Source of the DNA: Oligoflexia bacterium
Lineage (GTDB): Bacteria > Bdellovibrionota > UBA1018
DNA length: 34,173 bases
Reading direction: 5' to 3'
NCBI GenBank assembly: GCA_903935335.1
Contig: CAIZRG010000037.1
Location: 1 to 34,173 of the forward strand
Shown in pieces: positions 1-8,174 of the stretch. The notes beneath the pieces were generated by a model that saw only the letters and a program-made list of their open reading frames with translations, did no database searches and was not told where the DNA came from. The translations under genes and the position numbers were made by a program. Every line of letters starts with the position of its first letter. The first letter of the stretch is position 1.

Positions 1-117
1 AGAAAATGTAAAAAATCCAATAAGAGGAACCTGAAGTAACCAAATTTTTTTCCACACTAGGTGTCTTATCGGTTGTTTTTTTCATGAAATAACGAATTCA
101 ATTTATGTTTCATAGTT

Positions 118-131
118 TTGACGAGTGTCAA
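118..131. promoter_or_regulatory. TTGAC-N4-GTCAA dyad, possible CRP/FNR-family operator
   Basis: Positions 118-122 read TTGAC and 127-131 read GTCAA, a perfect 5-bp dyad with a 4-base centre. CRP/FNR-family regulators bind TTGAT-N4-ATCAA and close variants, so this resembles such a site. It lies 167 bp before the lipoprotein start. The match may be chance in AT-rich DNA. Confidence 0.3.
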
Positions 132-135
132 GTTC

Positions 136-180
136 TTAGTCACTTAAACTTTGGTCTAATTATTTTTTTTAAGTAACTAA
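136..180. repeat. Imperfect inverted repeat (13-bp arms, one mismatch)
   Basis: Arms at 136-148 and 168-180 are complementary over 13 bases with one mismatch (C141 against A175), around a 19-base loop. It could be the hairpin of an upstream transcript or an operator; it is not GC-rich, so it is a poor intrinsic terminator. Confidence 0.35.
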
Positions 181-297
181 AAGTATCTATTTGATATTTA
201 TTGATAATATATTTTTACATTTTTTTAGTTTTGGTTCTTTTTTTGCTTATGAGTAGGTGAGAGTTTTTTAGATTGTGATCAGTAATTTGGAGAAGAT

Positions 298-1533
298 ATG
301 TTTATTCCTTTATTTTTCTTTTTTTTATTCATAAGTTTTTCTGGATGTGGGAAAACAGCTTATAAGGTTTCTGAAACTCAAGAGATCACAGCAGCTCCAG
401 GTATGTATCGTGTGCCTCCAAAAATTGATCTTTTAATGGTACAAGATGATACAGGATCGATGATGGATTCGTATAGTTCTACTTCAAAGAGTGTTAAAAA
501 TTTTTTATTAGCTTTAAGTCAATCAGGGTGGAATTTTCATTTTTCAAGTACTCCACTGACTACATTTCAATCAATTCAGCAGGTGGCTGGATCGAGTTAT
601 GATGGAAACTCAGATTCCTGGAAAGCTCCATTTCCTGGAGCACTGAGATTTGATCCTGATACTTTAAATCCAACTGTTTTTAGAACCATTCAAAATTTTA
701 CTGGATTTTTAAATCCTTCTCAGCTTTCTTCTAACTTGGGTGGAGCTGAACCAGGTTTAGAGACCATTCTACAAGTTTTAAAAAATGGAATTGGCAATTC
801 TCGTTTTTTAAGATCTGATGCAATGCAGGTGATTTTAGTAGTTGGAAATGGAAATGATACCTCACATGTTAATTTTTGTTCCTTTTGGGGTGGCTACACA
901 GTTCCTTGTAGTCGAGTGGGAGGTGCAGTTTGTGATCTGTCTCACTATGTGCCAGGGGTGTCTCAAACCCCTCAATGTGATACACAAAAGTCAAGCTTAG
1001 ATGATTATAAGCTTCAGTTTAAGAGCGTGACCAATCATTTGAAGTTTTATGCTGCAGTTGCAGCATCAGACAGCACGCAGTGCCTAGGGGGGAGTTCAAA
1101 AATTGGATATCGCTACCAGGAAATGGCTCAGGCCTTCGGTGGAGCAAGTTTTGATGTCTGCACTGTTTCGATTCAAAATGTCTTAGATAATCTTGCAGTT
1201 ACTTTGCAAGCTGAGCGCCGATCATTTTTAGAACATTATCTTTTTATTTCTCAAGATGCGAGTCCAGGGACGATCACAGTAACTCGGTACTTAGAAGGAG
1301 ATCGATCTAGATCTGTTGTGATCCCTCAGGATCCAGTGAATGGATGGACTTACGAGGGTTATGTCACCAATGTTGATGCAGTCACGACCTCAGGGATGGA
1401 TGGTGCTCTTGCCAGTCTAGGAAAAGCCTCTGGTTTTGCAATTCATTTACGAGGCACTGCAGTGATTTCAGGGAATGATACTTCTTCTGTGAGTTATAAG
1501 CCTGCAGGAGCTTCAGATTCAGTTTCTGAATAG
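298..1533 (+). CDS. von Willebrand factor A-like lipoprotein
   Basis: Predicted outer-envelope lipoprotein of 411 residues. The first 16 residues form a very hydrophobic signal peptide ending in a lipobox-like FSGC, with C17 the lipidated residue. A degenerate MIDAS metal-ion motif follows at D50-D51-T52-G53-S54, with Thr in place of the usual first Ser. Six further cysteines (C194, C204, C212, C227, C262, C288) suggest disulfides outside the cytoplasm. The segment around 270-290 (RYQEMA, AFGG, DVC) matches the C-terminal part of vWA lipoproteins common in Bdellovibrio-like bacteria and myxobacteria. GGAGAAG just before the ATG is a good ribosome site and sets the start. The gene appears monocistronic and converges on ggt with 18 bp between. 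Binding partner unknown; a role in adhesion or envelope protein contact is inference. Confidence 0.75.
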   Translation: MFIPLFFFFLFISFSGCGKTAYKVSETQEITAAPGMYRVPPKIDLLMVQDDTGSMMDSYSSTSKSVKNFLLALSQSGWNFHFSSTPLTTFQSIQQVAGSSYDGNSDSWKAPFPGALRFDPDTLNPTVFRTIQNFTGFLNPSQLSSNLGGAEPGLETILQVLKNGIGNSRFLRSDAMQVILVVGNGNDTSHVNFCSFWGGYTVPCSRVGGAVCDLSHYVPGVSQTPQCDTQKSSLDDYKLQFKSVTNHLKFYAAVAASDSTQCLGGSSKIGYRYQEMAQAFGGASFDVCTVSIQNVLDNLAVTLQAERRSFLEHYLFISQDASPGTITVTRYLEGDRSRSVVIPQDPVNGWTYEGYVTNVDAVTTSGMDGALASLGKASGFAIHLRGTAVISGNDTSSVSYKPAGASDSVSE

Positions 1534-1551
1534 CTTAGAAAGTTTTTTTAT

Positions 1552-3324
1552 TTATTCTGCTTGAGCAGCACCTTCTCCACGAGGGTCAGCAGCGCCAGAG
1601 GTTCTTCCGTTGGGAAGTTTTTCTAAAGCATGAACTTTTCCTAAGCTAGGAACTTCGATAATGCTATAGCCTTTTTTTTGAAGAAGAGTCCGTGTTTCTA
1701 AAGAAAATCCAGATTGCTCCATGTAGATTTCAAGGGGGTTCCATTGCTGATGGAATCGAGGAAAGGAGACTGCATCAATGAGTGACATTCCAAATTTAAA
1801 TCGGTTGACTATAGATAGGAATACAGAAGTAATAATTCTTGGACCTCCTGCAGCACCGATGATCAGTACGGAATTCCCTTTTTTGTCTCGGATGATGGTA
1901 GGAGACATAGAGCTTAAGGCCCGTTTATTAGGTTGGATTGAGTTAGCATCGTTGCCAATGAGTCCAAAAAGATTTGGGACTCCAGCTTCAATACTAAAGT
2001 CGTCCAGAGTATCATTCATCACAACTCCTGTTCCTGAGGGTACAAATCCAGATCCGTAGTTATTATTAATAGTTGTGGTGAGGGATACTGCATTACCATC
2101 GCTATCGATGACGGATAAATGAGTTGTATGTTGAGATTCATGAGAATTGATGTTTGATTTTTTTGGAATATTTGCTTTTTCTAGGTTAAAAGTTTTCCAT
2201 TGTTCATCTAAATATTGGGTTGATAGCAAATGGCTTAGTGGGATGGTTAAAAAATCTGGATCCCCTAAAGCAGAAGCTCGATCAGCAAAGGTATGTGCCA
2301 TACTGTGGACAAGAGCGTGAATCGTATTGACTGATCCATATCCATCTTGAAGAACTCCATTTTTTTCAGCACGTTCAGCATAGCCTAAAAGTTGAAGAAT
2401 AGCTATACCTCCAGAAGAGGGTGGGGGCATTGAAATGATTTCAAAATCTTTAAACTCTCCCCTGAGCGGATCTCGTAGTCTAGGTTCGTACTGATGAAAA
2501 TCCTCAAGACTGAGTATTCCTCCTGCTTTTTGAATTTGATCAACAATTTTTTTTGGAATAGCTCCTCGATAAAAACCAGGAACTCCTTGTTTAGAAATCG
2601 CTTCAAGAACTTGAGCTAAGTCCGATTGAATGATGAGTGTTCCAGGGAGACAAGGGGATTTAGGAGTGACCGATTCAATGCCACAGCCAAAAATCTTTTT
2701 AGCAGCATCATTCATAAAACTCCAGCGGTCCAGGGCAGCGCTTTCAGAATGAGTTGAAAATAGAAATCCTCTTTTGGCAAGTCGGATCGGTTCAGACAGA
2801 ACCACACTTCTAGGCAAAGTCCCCCATTTTTCTAACGCCATGAGTAATCCTGCAGTGACCCCAGGAGTGCCAGAGGCTAAAGCTCCATTCTGAGAAAGGC
2901 TGGGTTCTATTTTTCCGTTTTGAAAGAACATGTCTTGGTTGACGTGAATAGGTGCTTTTTCACGGTAGTCCAAGGTCTGACAAGCTGCAGGTTGATTTTT
3001 CTTAGGATGAGGGCAATAAACGATAAATCCTCCTCCACCTAAGGAAGCATAATGCGGTCGGGTTACTGAAAGGGTAAAAGCAGTAGCCACTGCAGCATCT
3101 ATTGCATTTCCTTTTTTTCTAAGGATTTCAGCCCCCCAAGCCGAAGCGACCGGGTCATCAGAAACGACCATTCCACGGGTTCCTTGAACAATCTGGTATC
3201 GACTTTGAGAAACAGATTCTGGTCCTCCGGGGGTTTGGGCTTTTTCATAAGCTGTGGCATCGTTAAATTGAAAAAAAATTAAAAATAATAAAATAAAAAG
3301 AATATTCTTAAAATTGATGAACAT
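1552..3324 (-). CDS. ggt: Gamma-glutamyltranspeptidase (glutathione hydrolase)
   Basis: Periplasmic enzyme that removes or transfers the gamma-glutamyl group of glutathione and related peptides. The 590-residue length is normal for the family. Residues 1-25 form a hydrophobic signal peptide. The proenzyme cuts itself before T400 in the motif TTHLSV (E. coli T391), giving a large subunit and a 190-residue small subunit. Other family residues are present: R121 in LDYREKAP for the substrate carboxylate, the SSMSPT block at 471-476 and the GG pair in AAGGPRIIT near 493. The start is the only ATG that keeps the signal peptide; no clear Shine-Dalgarno is seen. It is transcribed away from the GYF_2-PilZ gene across a 64-bp gap. 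The enzyme usually supplies cysteine and glutamate from external glutathione, which would suit a scavenging or predatory lifestyle. Confidence 0.93.
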   Translation of the reverse strand: MFINFKNILFILLFLIFFQFNDATAYEKAQTPGGPESVSQSRYQIVQGTRGMVVSDDPVASAWGAEILRKKGNAIDAAVATAFTLSVTRPHYASLGGGGFIVYCPHPKKNQPAACQTLDYREKAPIHVNQDMFFQNGKIEPSLSQNGALASGTPGVTAGLLMALEKWGTLPRSVVLSEPIRLAKRGFLFSTHSESAALDRWSFMNDAAKKIFGCGIESVTPKSPCLPGTLIIQSDLAQVLEAISKQGVPGFYRGAIPKKIVDQIQKAGGILSLEDFHQYEPRLRDPLRGEFKDFEIISMPPPSSGGIAILQLLGYAERAEKNGVLQDGYGSVNTIHALVHSMAHTFADRASALGDPDFLTIPLSHLLSTQYLDEQWKTFNLEKANIPKKSNINSHESQHTTHLSVIDSDGNAVSLTTTINNNYGSGFVPSGTGVVMNDTLDDFSIEAGVPNLFGLIGNDANSIQPNKRALSSMSPTIIRDKKGNSVLIIGAAGGPRIITSVFLSIVNRFKFGMSLIDAVSFPRFHQQWNPLEIYMEQSGFSLETRTLLQKKGYSIIEVPSLGKVHALEKLPNGRTSGAADPRGEGAAQAE

Positions 3325-3352
3325 GCATATTTGAGTTTCAAAGAATATACTC

Positions 3353-3362
3353 TAGACGTCTA
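3353..3362. promoter_or_regulatory. TAGACGTCTA palindrome between ggt and the PilZ gene
   Basis: A perfect 10-bp palindrome lies in the 64-bp gap between two divergent genes, where it could bind a dimeric regulator of either. TATAAA directly after it (from 3361) could be the -10 of the rightward promoter, but no matching -35 at normal spacing is convincing. The palindrome is short and may be chance. Confidence 0.25.
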
Positions 3363-3388
3363 TAAAAAAATTCTTATAAAATTATATT

Positions 3389-4189
3389 ATGGGAAATTCT
3401 AAAAATTCTTTATTCAAAAATGACTGTTATAATTGGTATGTTGCATTAGAAGATCGAGTGGTAGGTCCAATAGATTCGATGTCAGTTTATGAAAAAATTA
3501 TATCGAATGAAATTACCTGGGCTCATTATATTCAAAAAGAGGGAAGTTCTGAGTGGAGTAGAATCTGTGAAATCCCTGTGTTTCAAGAGGAAGCACCTCG
3601 TCAACCCTCTCAAGGAGCTGCAGTGAAGGTCAGGGTTTATAAAAAAGGTATTCGAATTTGGTATCTTCATTATGAGCACTCTCAATGGGGTCCTTTTTCT
3701 ACTGAAGAAGTGAAAGATTTATTAAAAAAAGCCAAGAAAGTTCAGCAAATTTTCGGATGGAAAGTAGGGATGGAAAACTGGGAAATTCTTGATCAAATTG
3801 AAGAGTTTCGGTTGGAATTTCCTCAGATTGACTCATCTACTCAAAATGATAAAAGAAAATCCCCAAGAAGGCCCTTGGTCGCTAAGATTTTGATGACCAA
3901 TAATCAGACAGTGATTGTTGGAGTTTGTCGTGATATTAGCATTGGAGGATTACAGGTCCTTTCAGAGACAGTGCCTGGAAAAGTAGGAGCAAGGCTTAAA
4001 ATGAATATCAGTCCTTCAATGAGCAAGTTCGGGAGGCGATCAGGGATACAATCAGGAGGCATGGTTGAACCTATTGTTGCTGAGGGAGTGATTATTCGTA
4101 TTTTAGAGGGTGGCTGTGGGTTTAGTTTCAGGTTTGAAAACCTCTCAGAACGAACTAAGCAAGTCATTGAAACTTATGTCCAGTCCTAA
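3389..4189 (+). CDS. Double GYF_2 domain protein with C-terminal PilZ domain
   Basis: A 266-residue cytoplasmic protein. Two GYF_2 (DUF4339) modules lie at about 15-65 (NWYVALEDRVVGP, then SSEW) and 90-140 (WYLHYEHSQWGPF, then NW). This family is a small W/GP-rich fold thought to bind peptides. A PilZ domain follows at about 154-262, with the cyclic-di-GMP motif RxxxR at R156 and R160 and D182-x-S184-x-x-G187. Both binding motifs are intact, so it should bind cyclic-di-GMP; the output is unknown. Proteins joining GYF_2 and PilZ are frequent in Bdellovibrio relatives. It heads a run with the hydrolase, pyrE and the SCO gene. A second GYF_2 protein is encoded at 9017-9517. Confidence 0.85.
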   Translation: MGNSKNSLFKNDCYNWYVALEDRVVGPIDSMSVYEKIISNEITWAHYIQKEGSSEWSRICEIPVFQEEAPRQPSQGAAVKVRVYKKGIRIWYLHYEHSQWGPFSTEEVKDLLKKAKKVQQIFGWKVGMENWEILDQIEEFRLEFPQIDSSTQNDKRKSPRRPLVAKILMTNNQTVIVGVCRDISIGGLQVLSETVPGKVGARLKMNISPSMSKFGRRSGIQSGGMVEPIVAEGVIIRILEGGCGFSFRFENLSERTKQVIETYVQS

Positions 4190-5078
4190 GGGGTTTCCCG
4201 GTATTCCAGATCATTGGAGTTCAATCTTTGAAACTTTTCCAAGCTCAGATCGAGCCATTCAGCTTTCTTGGATGATGCATTCTGTTAAAAAAGACCCAAG
4301 CTTCAAGGTGTTATTGGTAGTTCATGGTCTCGGAGAGCATGCAGGGAGATACCTTCATTTTCCTCACTATCTTCAAACAACCGTGGGATCTGTTTGTTGC
4401 CTGGATCATCGAGGGCATGGGAGGTCTGAAGGGCCTCGAGGACATGTGGACTCTTTTGATCAGTATACTAGCGATGTAGCTTTGGCTATCCAAAGGCTAG
4501 ATGAAATCTTTCAAGTTCAATTTGGGCGTTCAGAGATCCATTTATTAGGTCATAGTTTAGGGGGGCTGATTGCACTTCGAACTTTGCATCTTTGGCCAGA
4601 TCTACCTGTTTTTTCTGCGACTTTTTCTGCGCCATTATTAGGTGTGAAGCTTCCAGTACCTTGGGTGAAAAAAACCTTGGGTCAAATTCTATCCAAGTTT
4701 TGGGGTTCTTTTCAGATGTCCTCGGAGCTTGATGCTGCTCTTTTATCGCACGACCCAAACGTCACAAAAGCCTATAGGTCCGATTATTGGGTTCATCAGA
4801 AGATTACTCCACGGTTTTTTACAGAAATGACAGCGGCTATGGCAGATACTTTAAGTAGAAGTTCTGGGCTTAAGGTTCCTGCTCAATTTCTAGTTCCGAT
4901 GCAGGATCAAATTGTTGATTCTGAGATGACGATTCAATATTTTGAAAAGCTCCAACTCAAAGATAAGCGGTTAAAAACTTATCCTGAGTTTTTTCATGAA
5001 CCGTTCAATGAGGTCGGGAAAGATCAAGTTTTTGAGGATTTAAAACAATGGATCCAGATCCACACTATGAAGTCATAA
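4176..5078 (+). CDS. Alpha/beta hydrolase, monoacylglycerol lipase/lysophospholipase type
   Basis: Predicted 300-residue serine hydrolase of the Hydrolase_4 (PldB/monoglyceride lipase) group. The oxyanion region HGLGEHAGRY is at 50-59, the DHRGHGRSEG block at 77-86, and the nucleophile elbow GHSLGG puts the serine at S127. D244 (in PMQDQIVD) and H274 (in FFHEPFN) complete the triad. No signal peptide or membrane segment is seen, so it is likely cytoplasmic. The ATG at 4176 overlaps the PilZ stop by 14 bp; the frame is open further upstream with a GTG at 4110, but that would add 22 residues inside the PilZ gene and fits the family less well. Its 3' end overlaps pyrE by 31 bp, pointing to one transcript. 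The exact ester substrate cannot be told from sequence. Confidence 0.85.
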   Translation: MSSPKGFPGIPDHWSSIFETFPSSDRAIQLSWMMHSVKKDPSFKVLLVVHGLGEHAGRYLHFPHYLQTTVGSVCCLDHRGHGRSEGPRGHVDSFDQYTSDVALAIQRLDEIFQVQFGRSEIHLLGHSLGGLIALRTLHLWPDLPVFSATFSAPLLGVKLPVPWVKKTLGQILSKFWGSFQMSSELDAALLSHDPNVTKAYRSDYWVHQKITPRFFTEMTAAMADTLSRSSGLKVPAQFLVPMQDQIVDSEMTIQYFEKLQLKDKRLKTYPEFFHEPFNEVGKDQVFEDLKQWIQIHTMKS

Positions 5079-5611
5079 GAATGATTCAAGCTCTGAGTTA
5101 TCGCAAGGGTAATTTTACCCTTTCATCCGGGAAAAAAAGTTCGTTTTATATTGATCTTAAAGCAACGACTTTACATCCTGAGGGAGCCCATTGGATAGGT
5201 GAACTGGCTTTTAAAGTCTTATCCAATCAAAAAATGAAGATTGAGGGGGTGGGTGGATTAACACTGGGGGCTGATCCTTTAGCCACGGCTATTTCTTTGG
5301 CTGCGTGGTCTAGAAAAGTCGTATGGCCTGCCTTTATCGTTCGAAAAGAGCCAAAGAGTCATGGAACTACAGAGTATGTCGAAGGGAAATCTAATTTGAA
5401 GCCTGGGGCAAGTCTTATCGTTTTAGAGGATGTAGTGACTACAGGAGGATCGAGTTTAAAAGCGATAAGACGTCTTCGGGTAGAAGGGTTTCATCCTGTA
5501 GCTGTTCTGGCTATTGTTGATCGACAGGAGGGAGGGGAAGAAGTGATTCTAAAAGAAGGAGTTGGCTTTTTGGTTCTCACCACTTTGCGTGAGATTTCTC
5601 AAGCACACTAG
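5048..5611 (+). CDS. pyrE: Orotate phosphoribosyltransferase
   Basis: Makes orotidine 5'-phosphate from orotate and PRPP, the fifth step of pyrimidine synthesis, in the cytoplasm. The 187-residue length is normal for the short PyrE form. The N-terminal block GNFTLSSGKKSSFYIDLK (21-38) is the family signature; the mobile catalytic loop RKEPKSHGTTEYVEG spans 99-113; the PRPP-binding motif is LIVLEDVVTTGGSS (123-136). The chosen ATG lies 31 bp inside the hydrolase gene; a later ATG at 5081 would remove part of the first helix. Other pyrimidine genes are not in the window, so it is unlinked here. Translational coupling to the hydrolase gene is likely from the overlap. Confidence 0.93.
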   Translation: MDPDPHYEVIRMIQALSYRKGNFTLSSGKKSSFYIDLKATTLHPEGAHWIGELAFKVLSNQKMKIEGVGGLTLGADPLATAISLAAWSRKVVWPAFIVRKEPKSHGTTEYVEGKSNLKPGASLIVLEDVVTTGGSSLKAIRRLRVEGFHPVAVLAIVDRQEGGEEVILKEGVGFLVLTTLREISQAH

Positions 5612-5620
5612 ACAGAAAAA

Positions 5621-6460
5621 ATGAAAATCTTTTTACAATTTTGGGTATTTTCCGCCCTTTGGATAGGGAGTGCCGTCAGAGGTAACTCCTTAAGTTTACT
5701 GAAAGAAATTTATGCTGCAGAGCAGCCTCCTCAGCTGCAAGGTATAGGAATTGAAGAACATCTCGGTCAGCAGTTAACCCTGGATCATCTTAGATTTCAT
5801 GACGAGAGCGGACAATCGGTTCATCTTTCTCAATACTTCTTTCAAGGCAAGCCGGTGATTCTGACACTCGTGTATTTTCAATGTCCGATGCTTTGCAATT
5901 TAGTTCTCAATGGGCTTTTAGATTCCATTAAAAAAATCGACTGGTCGTTAGGGGAGCAGTTTAAAATTGTCACGGTCAGTATTCATCCTCAGGAGACGCC
6001 GGAGCTAGCGTCTCAAAAAAAATTGACCTATCTTAAAAGCTATGATCGATCTCATTCTGAGTTAGGTTGGCATTTTTTGACAGGTGAAGAATCAGAAATT
6101 ACTTCTCTTGCTTCACAGATTGGATTTCAATTCCGATTTGATCCTAAGGAAAAACAATATATCCATGCAGCCGCTATTTTTATTCTGACCCCCGAGGGGA
6201 AACTCTCCAGGTATTTTTATGGAACTTCCTTTGCTCCTCAAAATCTTAAGCTAGGTCTTTTGGAAGCTTCCCGGGGACAGGTTGCTCGTTCGACATTAGA
6301 TCGAGTCCTATTGTTTTGCTTTCACTTTGATCCTTCAAAAAATAGCTATACTTTAAGGCTTTGGAGAATTATTCAAGTCGTTCTATGTATTCAAGTGTCT
6401 GTTTTGCTTGGGCTGATGTTTTACTTGTGGAAGAAAGAGCCAAAAAAGATTACAAAATAG
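5621..6460 (+). CDS. SCO1/SenC family copper-chaperone-like protein
   Basis: A thioredoxin-fold protein of 279 residues that faces the periplasm. Residues 1-21 form a signal peptide or N-terminal anchor. The copper/redox motif is FQCPMLCN with C88 and C92, and the third ligand is H182 in YIHAAA, the CxxxC plus His set used by SCO proteins to deliver copper to the CuA site of cytochrome oxidase. After the fold comes the CFHFDPSKNSYTLR segment typical of a bacterial SCO subgroup, then a membrane helix at about 247-270 and a basic tail. It follows pyrE by 9 bp and overlaps the nadB 3' end by 11 bp in convergent orientation. No oxidase genes are in the window. A thiol-reductase role is also possible. 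Confidence 0.87.
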   Translation: MKIFLQFWVFSALWIGSAVRGNSLSLLKEIYAAEQPPQLQGIGIEEHLGQQLTLDHLRFHDESGQSVHLSQYFFQGKPVILTLVYFQCPMLCNLVLNGLLDSIKKIDWSLGEQFKIVTVSIHPQETPELASQKKLTYLKSYDRSHSELGWHFLTGEESEITSLASQIGFQFRFDPKEKQYIHAAAIFILTPEGKLSRYFYGTSFAPQNLKLGLLEASRGQVARSTLDRVLLFCFHFDPSKNSYTLRLWRIIQVVLCIQVSVLLGLMFYLWKKEPKKITK

Positions 6461-8093
6461 TATCTTTGGAAAAGTGAAGATTATCAACTTCAGGATAATC
6501 AACTGTATAGTGGAGTCCTCGACTTTCCTTGCGAAGAATTGCGCATTGAACGATGAGTTCTGCAACAGTCAGGATATTTCTGAGTTCAATCAAATCTTTT
6601 GTAAGTAGGAAATCCCAGTAGTAGGTGTTGATTTCAGTTCTTAGGAGATTGAGTCTTTTTTGTGCTCGTTCAAGTCTTCGGTTACTTCGAACGATTCCGA
6701 CATAGTTCCACATAAGATGTCGAATTTCTAACCAGTTAGCTGCAATATCAATTTTTTCTTCTAGTTCTACGGCATGTCCAGTGTCCCAGTTGGGGAGGAG
6801 TGTGAGTGAGAGGTCTTCCTGGAGAGGAGAGGGCTCTGAAGACTGTAGTTTTGGAAGGGCATTTTCTACTGCTCGATGCGCAAAAACAACGGCTTCTAAT
6901 AGAGAGTTACTTGCGAGACGGTTTGCTCCGTGTAGTCCAGTACAAGCAACTTCACCAATTGCGTAGAGATTCTCAATATTTGTTTGGCTATTTTCATCGA
7001 CGCAAACTCCACCACAGGTATAGTGTGCTGCAGGAACAACAGGGATGGGTTGCTGAGTGATATCCATTCCATGGTGGAGGCAGTTTTCATAAATATTGGG
7101 AAATCTATTTCTTATTTCATCCGGTGAGATTTTAGAACAATCGAGCCAAACATGTGGATCTCCGGTTCGTTTCATTTCAATATCGATCGTACGTGCAACA
7201 ATATCTCGGGGTGCGAGTGAGCCCATGGGGTGATGGCGGTTCATGAATTCCACTCCTGAGAGGTTTCTTAGAACGGCACCTTCACCTCGAAGAGCTTCAG
7301 AAATGAGGAAAGTTCGATTATTTAGATGATAGAGGCAAGTCGGGTGAAATTGCATGAACTCTAGGTTAGATACTTTGGCTCCTGCCCGATGGGCGATGGC
7401 AATTCCATCTCCGGTTGTTGTATTTGGGTTTGAAGTATAAAGGTAGACCTTCCCTGCTCCTCCTGTGGCAAGCACAGTCACTTTTGCAGCTAGGGTAATG
7501 ACTTGCCTTGTTTTGGAGTTGAGAACATAAGCTCCCAGACACCGGCCTGGTTTACGCCAACGCTTTAAAATTTTTCCTTCTGTGATGAGATCAATGGCAA
7601 TATGGTGTTCTAAAATTTGAATATTGCGATTTTCTTCTGCCTTTTTTAAAAGCGCTTTTTCAATGGCCCAGCCTGTGAGGTCATCAGAATGAAGAATTCG
7701 GCGTTTGCCGTGTCCTCCTTCACGATTGAGATCAAAAACCTCAGTGGGATCGGTAGATAGGTTGATGGAATGAGAAACAGGGGTTTTTGTAAATTCAACT
7801 CCAAGATCAATGAGTTCTTTAACTCGTACAGGTCCTTCTCGAACACAAAGATTGACGATATTGGGATTGCAAAGTCCTGCTCCAGCCACTAAGGTGTCAT
7901 TGAAGTGTTCTTCGAAGCTATCCTGCTTTGACCAAACCGAAGCAATTCCTCCTTGAGCATAACGTGTAGATCCTTCAGCTCGATCTGTTTTGCTAACCAG
8001 GATAACCTGACAGTGGTCTGCAAATTTTAGGGCTGCACTCAACCCTGCGATACCAGTGCCTAAAATGAGGACTTGAGATTGGAGTAAGGTCAT
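6450..8093 (-). CDS. nadB: L-aspartate oxidase
   Basis: FAD enzyme that oxidises L-aspartate to iminoaspartate, the first step of bacterial NAD synthesis, feeding NadA. The dinucleotide-binding motif GTGIAGLSAA lies at 12-21, followed by the RAEGSTRYAQGGIA signature (38-51). Active-site arginine R296 (SLAPRDIVAR) and H357 (AAHYTCGG) are at positions equivalent to E. coli R290 and H351. The AIGEVACTGLHGANRLASNS block (378-397) is the second FAD signature. At 547 residues it is full length. GGAG sits four bases before the ATG. It stands alone on its strand; nadA and nadC are elsewhere. The gap to the divergent mlaF-type gene holds a repeated dyad that could control either gene. Confidence 0.96.
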   Translation of the reverse strand: MTLLQSQVLILGTGIAGLSAALKFADHCQVILVSKTDRAEGSTRYAQGGIASVWSKQDSFEEHFNDTLVAGAGLCNPNIVNLCVREGPVRVKELIDLGVEFTKTPVSHSINLSTDPTEVFDLNREGGHGKRRILHSDDLTGWAIEKALLKKAEENRNIQILEHHIAIDLITEGKILKRWRKPGRCLGAYVLNSKTRQVITLAAKVTVLATGGAGKVYLYTSNPNTTTGDGIAIAHRAGAKVSNLEFMQFHPTCLYHLNNRTFLISEALRGEGAVLRNLSGVEFMNRHHPMGSLAPRDIVARTIDIEMKRTGDPHVWLDCSKISPDEIRNRFPNIYENCLHHGMDITQQPIPVVPAAHYTCGGVCVDENSQTNIENLYAIGEVACTGLHGANRLASNSLLEAVVFAHRAVENALPKLQSSEPSPLQEDLSLTLLPNWDTGHAVELEEKIDIAANWLEIRHLMWNYVGIVRSNRRLERAQKRLNLLRTEINTYYWDFLLTKDLIELRNILTVAELIVQCAILRKESRGLHYTVDYPEVDNLHFSKDTIL

Positions 8094-8117
8094 GGGGCTC
8101 CTTAATATGTCAAATAT

Positions 8118-8133
8118 ATCAAAACAATTTGAT
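8118..8133. promoter_or_regulatory. ATCAAA-ACAA-TTTGAT dyad, copy 1, nadB/mlaF gap
   Basis: A perfect 6-bp inverted repeat around ACAA, 25 bp upstream of the nadB start and 42 bp before the mlaF-type ATG. Fifteen of its 16 bases recur exactly 80 bp downstream. Such paired dyads in a divergent gap often bind one regulator; its identity is unknown. Confidence 0.45.
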
Positions 8134-8174
8134 TGCTCATCTGACTGAATTCCCGTTAGGAAGGGTAGAGAGTG

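Larger units (their letters stand above)
1..297. other. AT-rich non-coding region at the window edge
   Basis: No gene is supported here. The stretch is strongly AT-rich with T-runs and probably holds the promoter region of the vWA lipoprotein gene that starts at 298. I saw a TTGAC-N4-GTCAA dyad at 118-131, an imperfect 13-bp inverted repeat at 136-180 and a small ACAC-TAG-GTGT dyad at 54-64. No good -35/-10 pair stands out. The gene upstream of the window is not visible, so part of this may be its 3' end region. Confidence 0.5.

Noticed and set aside
47..58. TTTTCCACA near 48-56 resembles a DnaA box
   Set aside because: One mismatch, a single copy and no other origin features such as further boxes or dnaA/dnaN.
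7646..7846. Open frames antisense or out of frame to nadB, ggt, accD and other genes
   Set aside because: They lie wholly inside well-supported genes and show no family motifs or ribosome sites.
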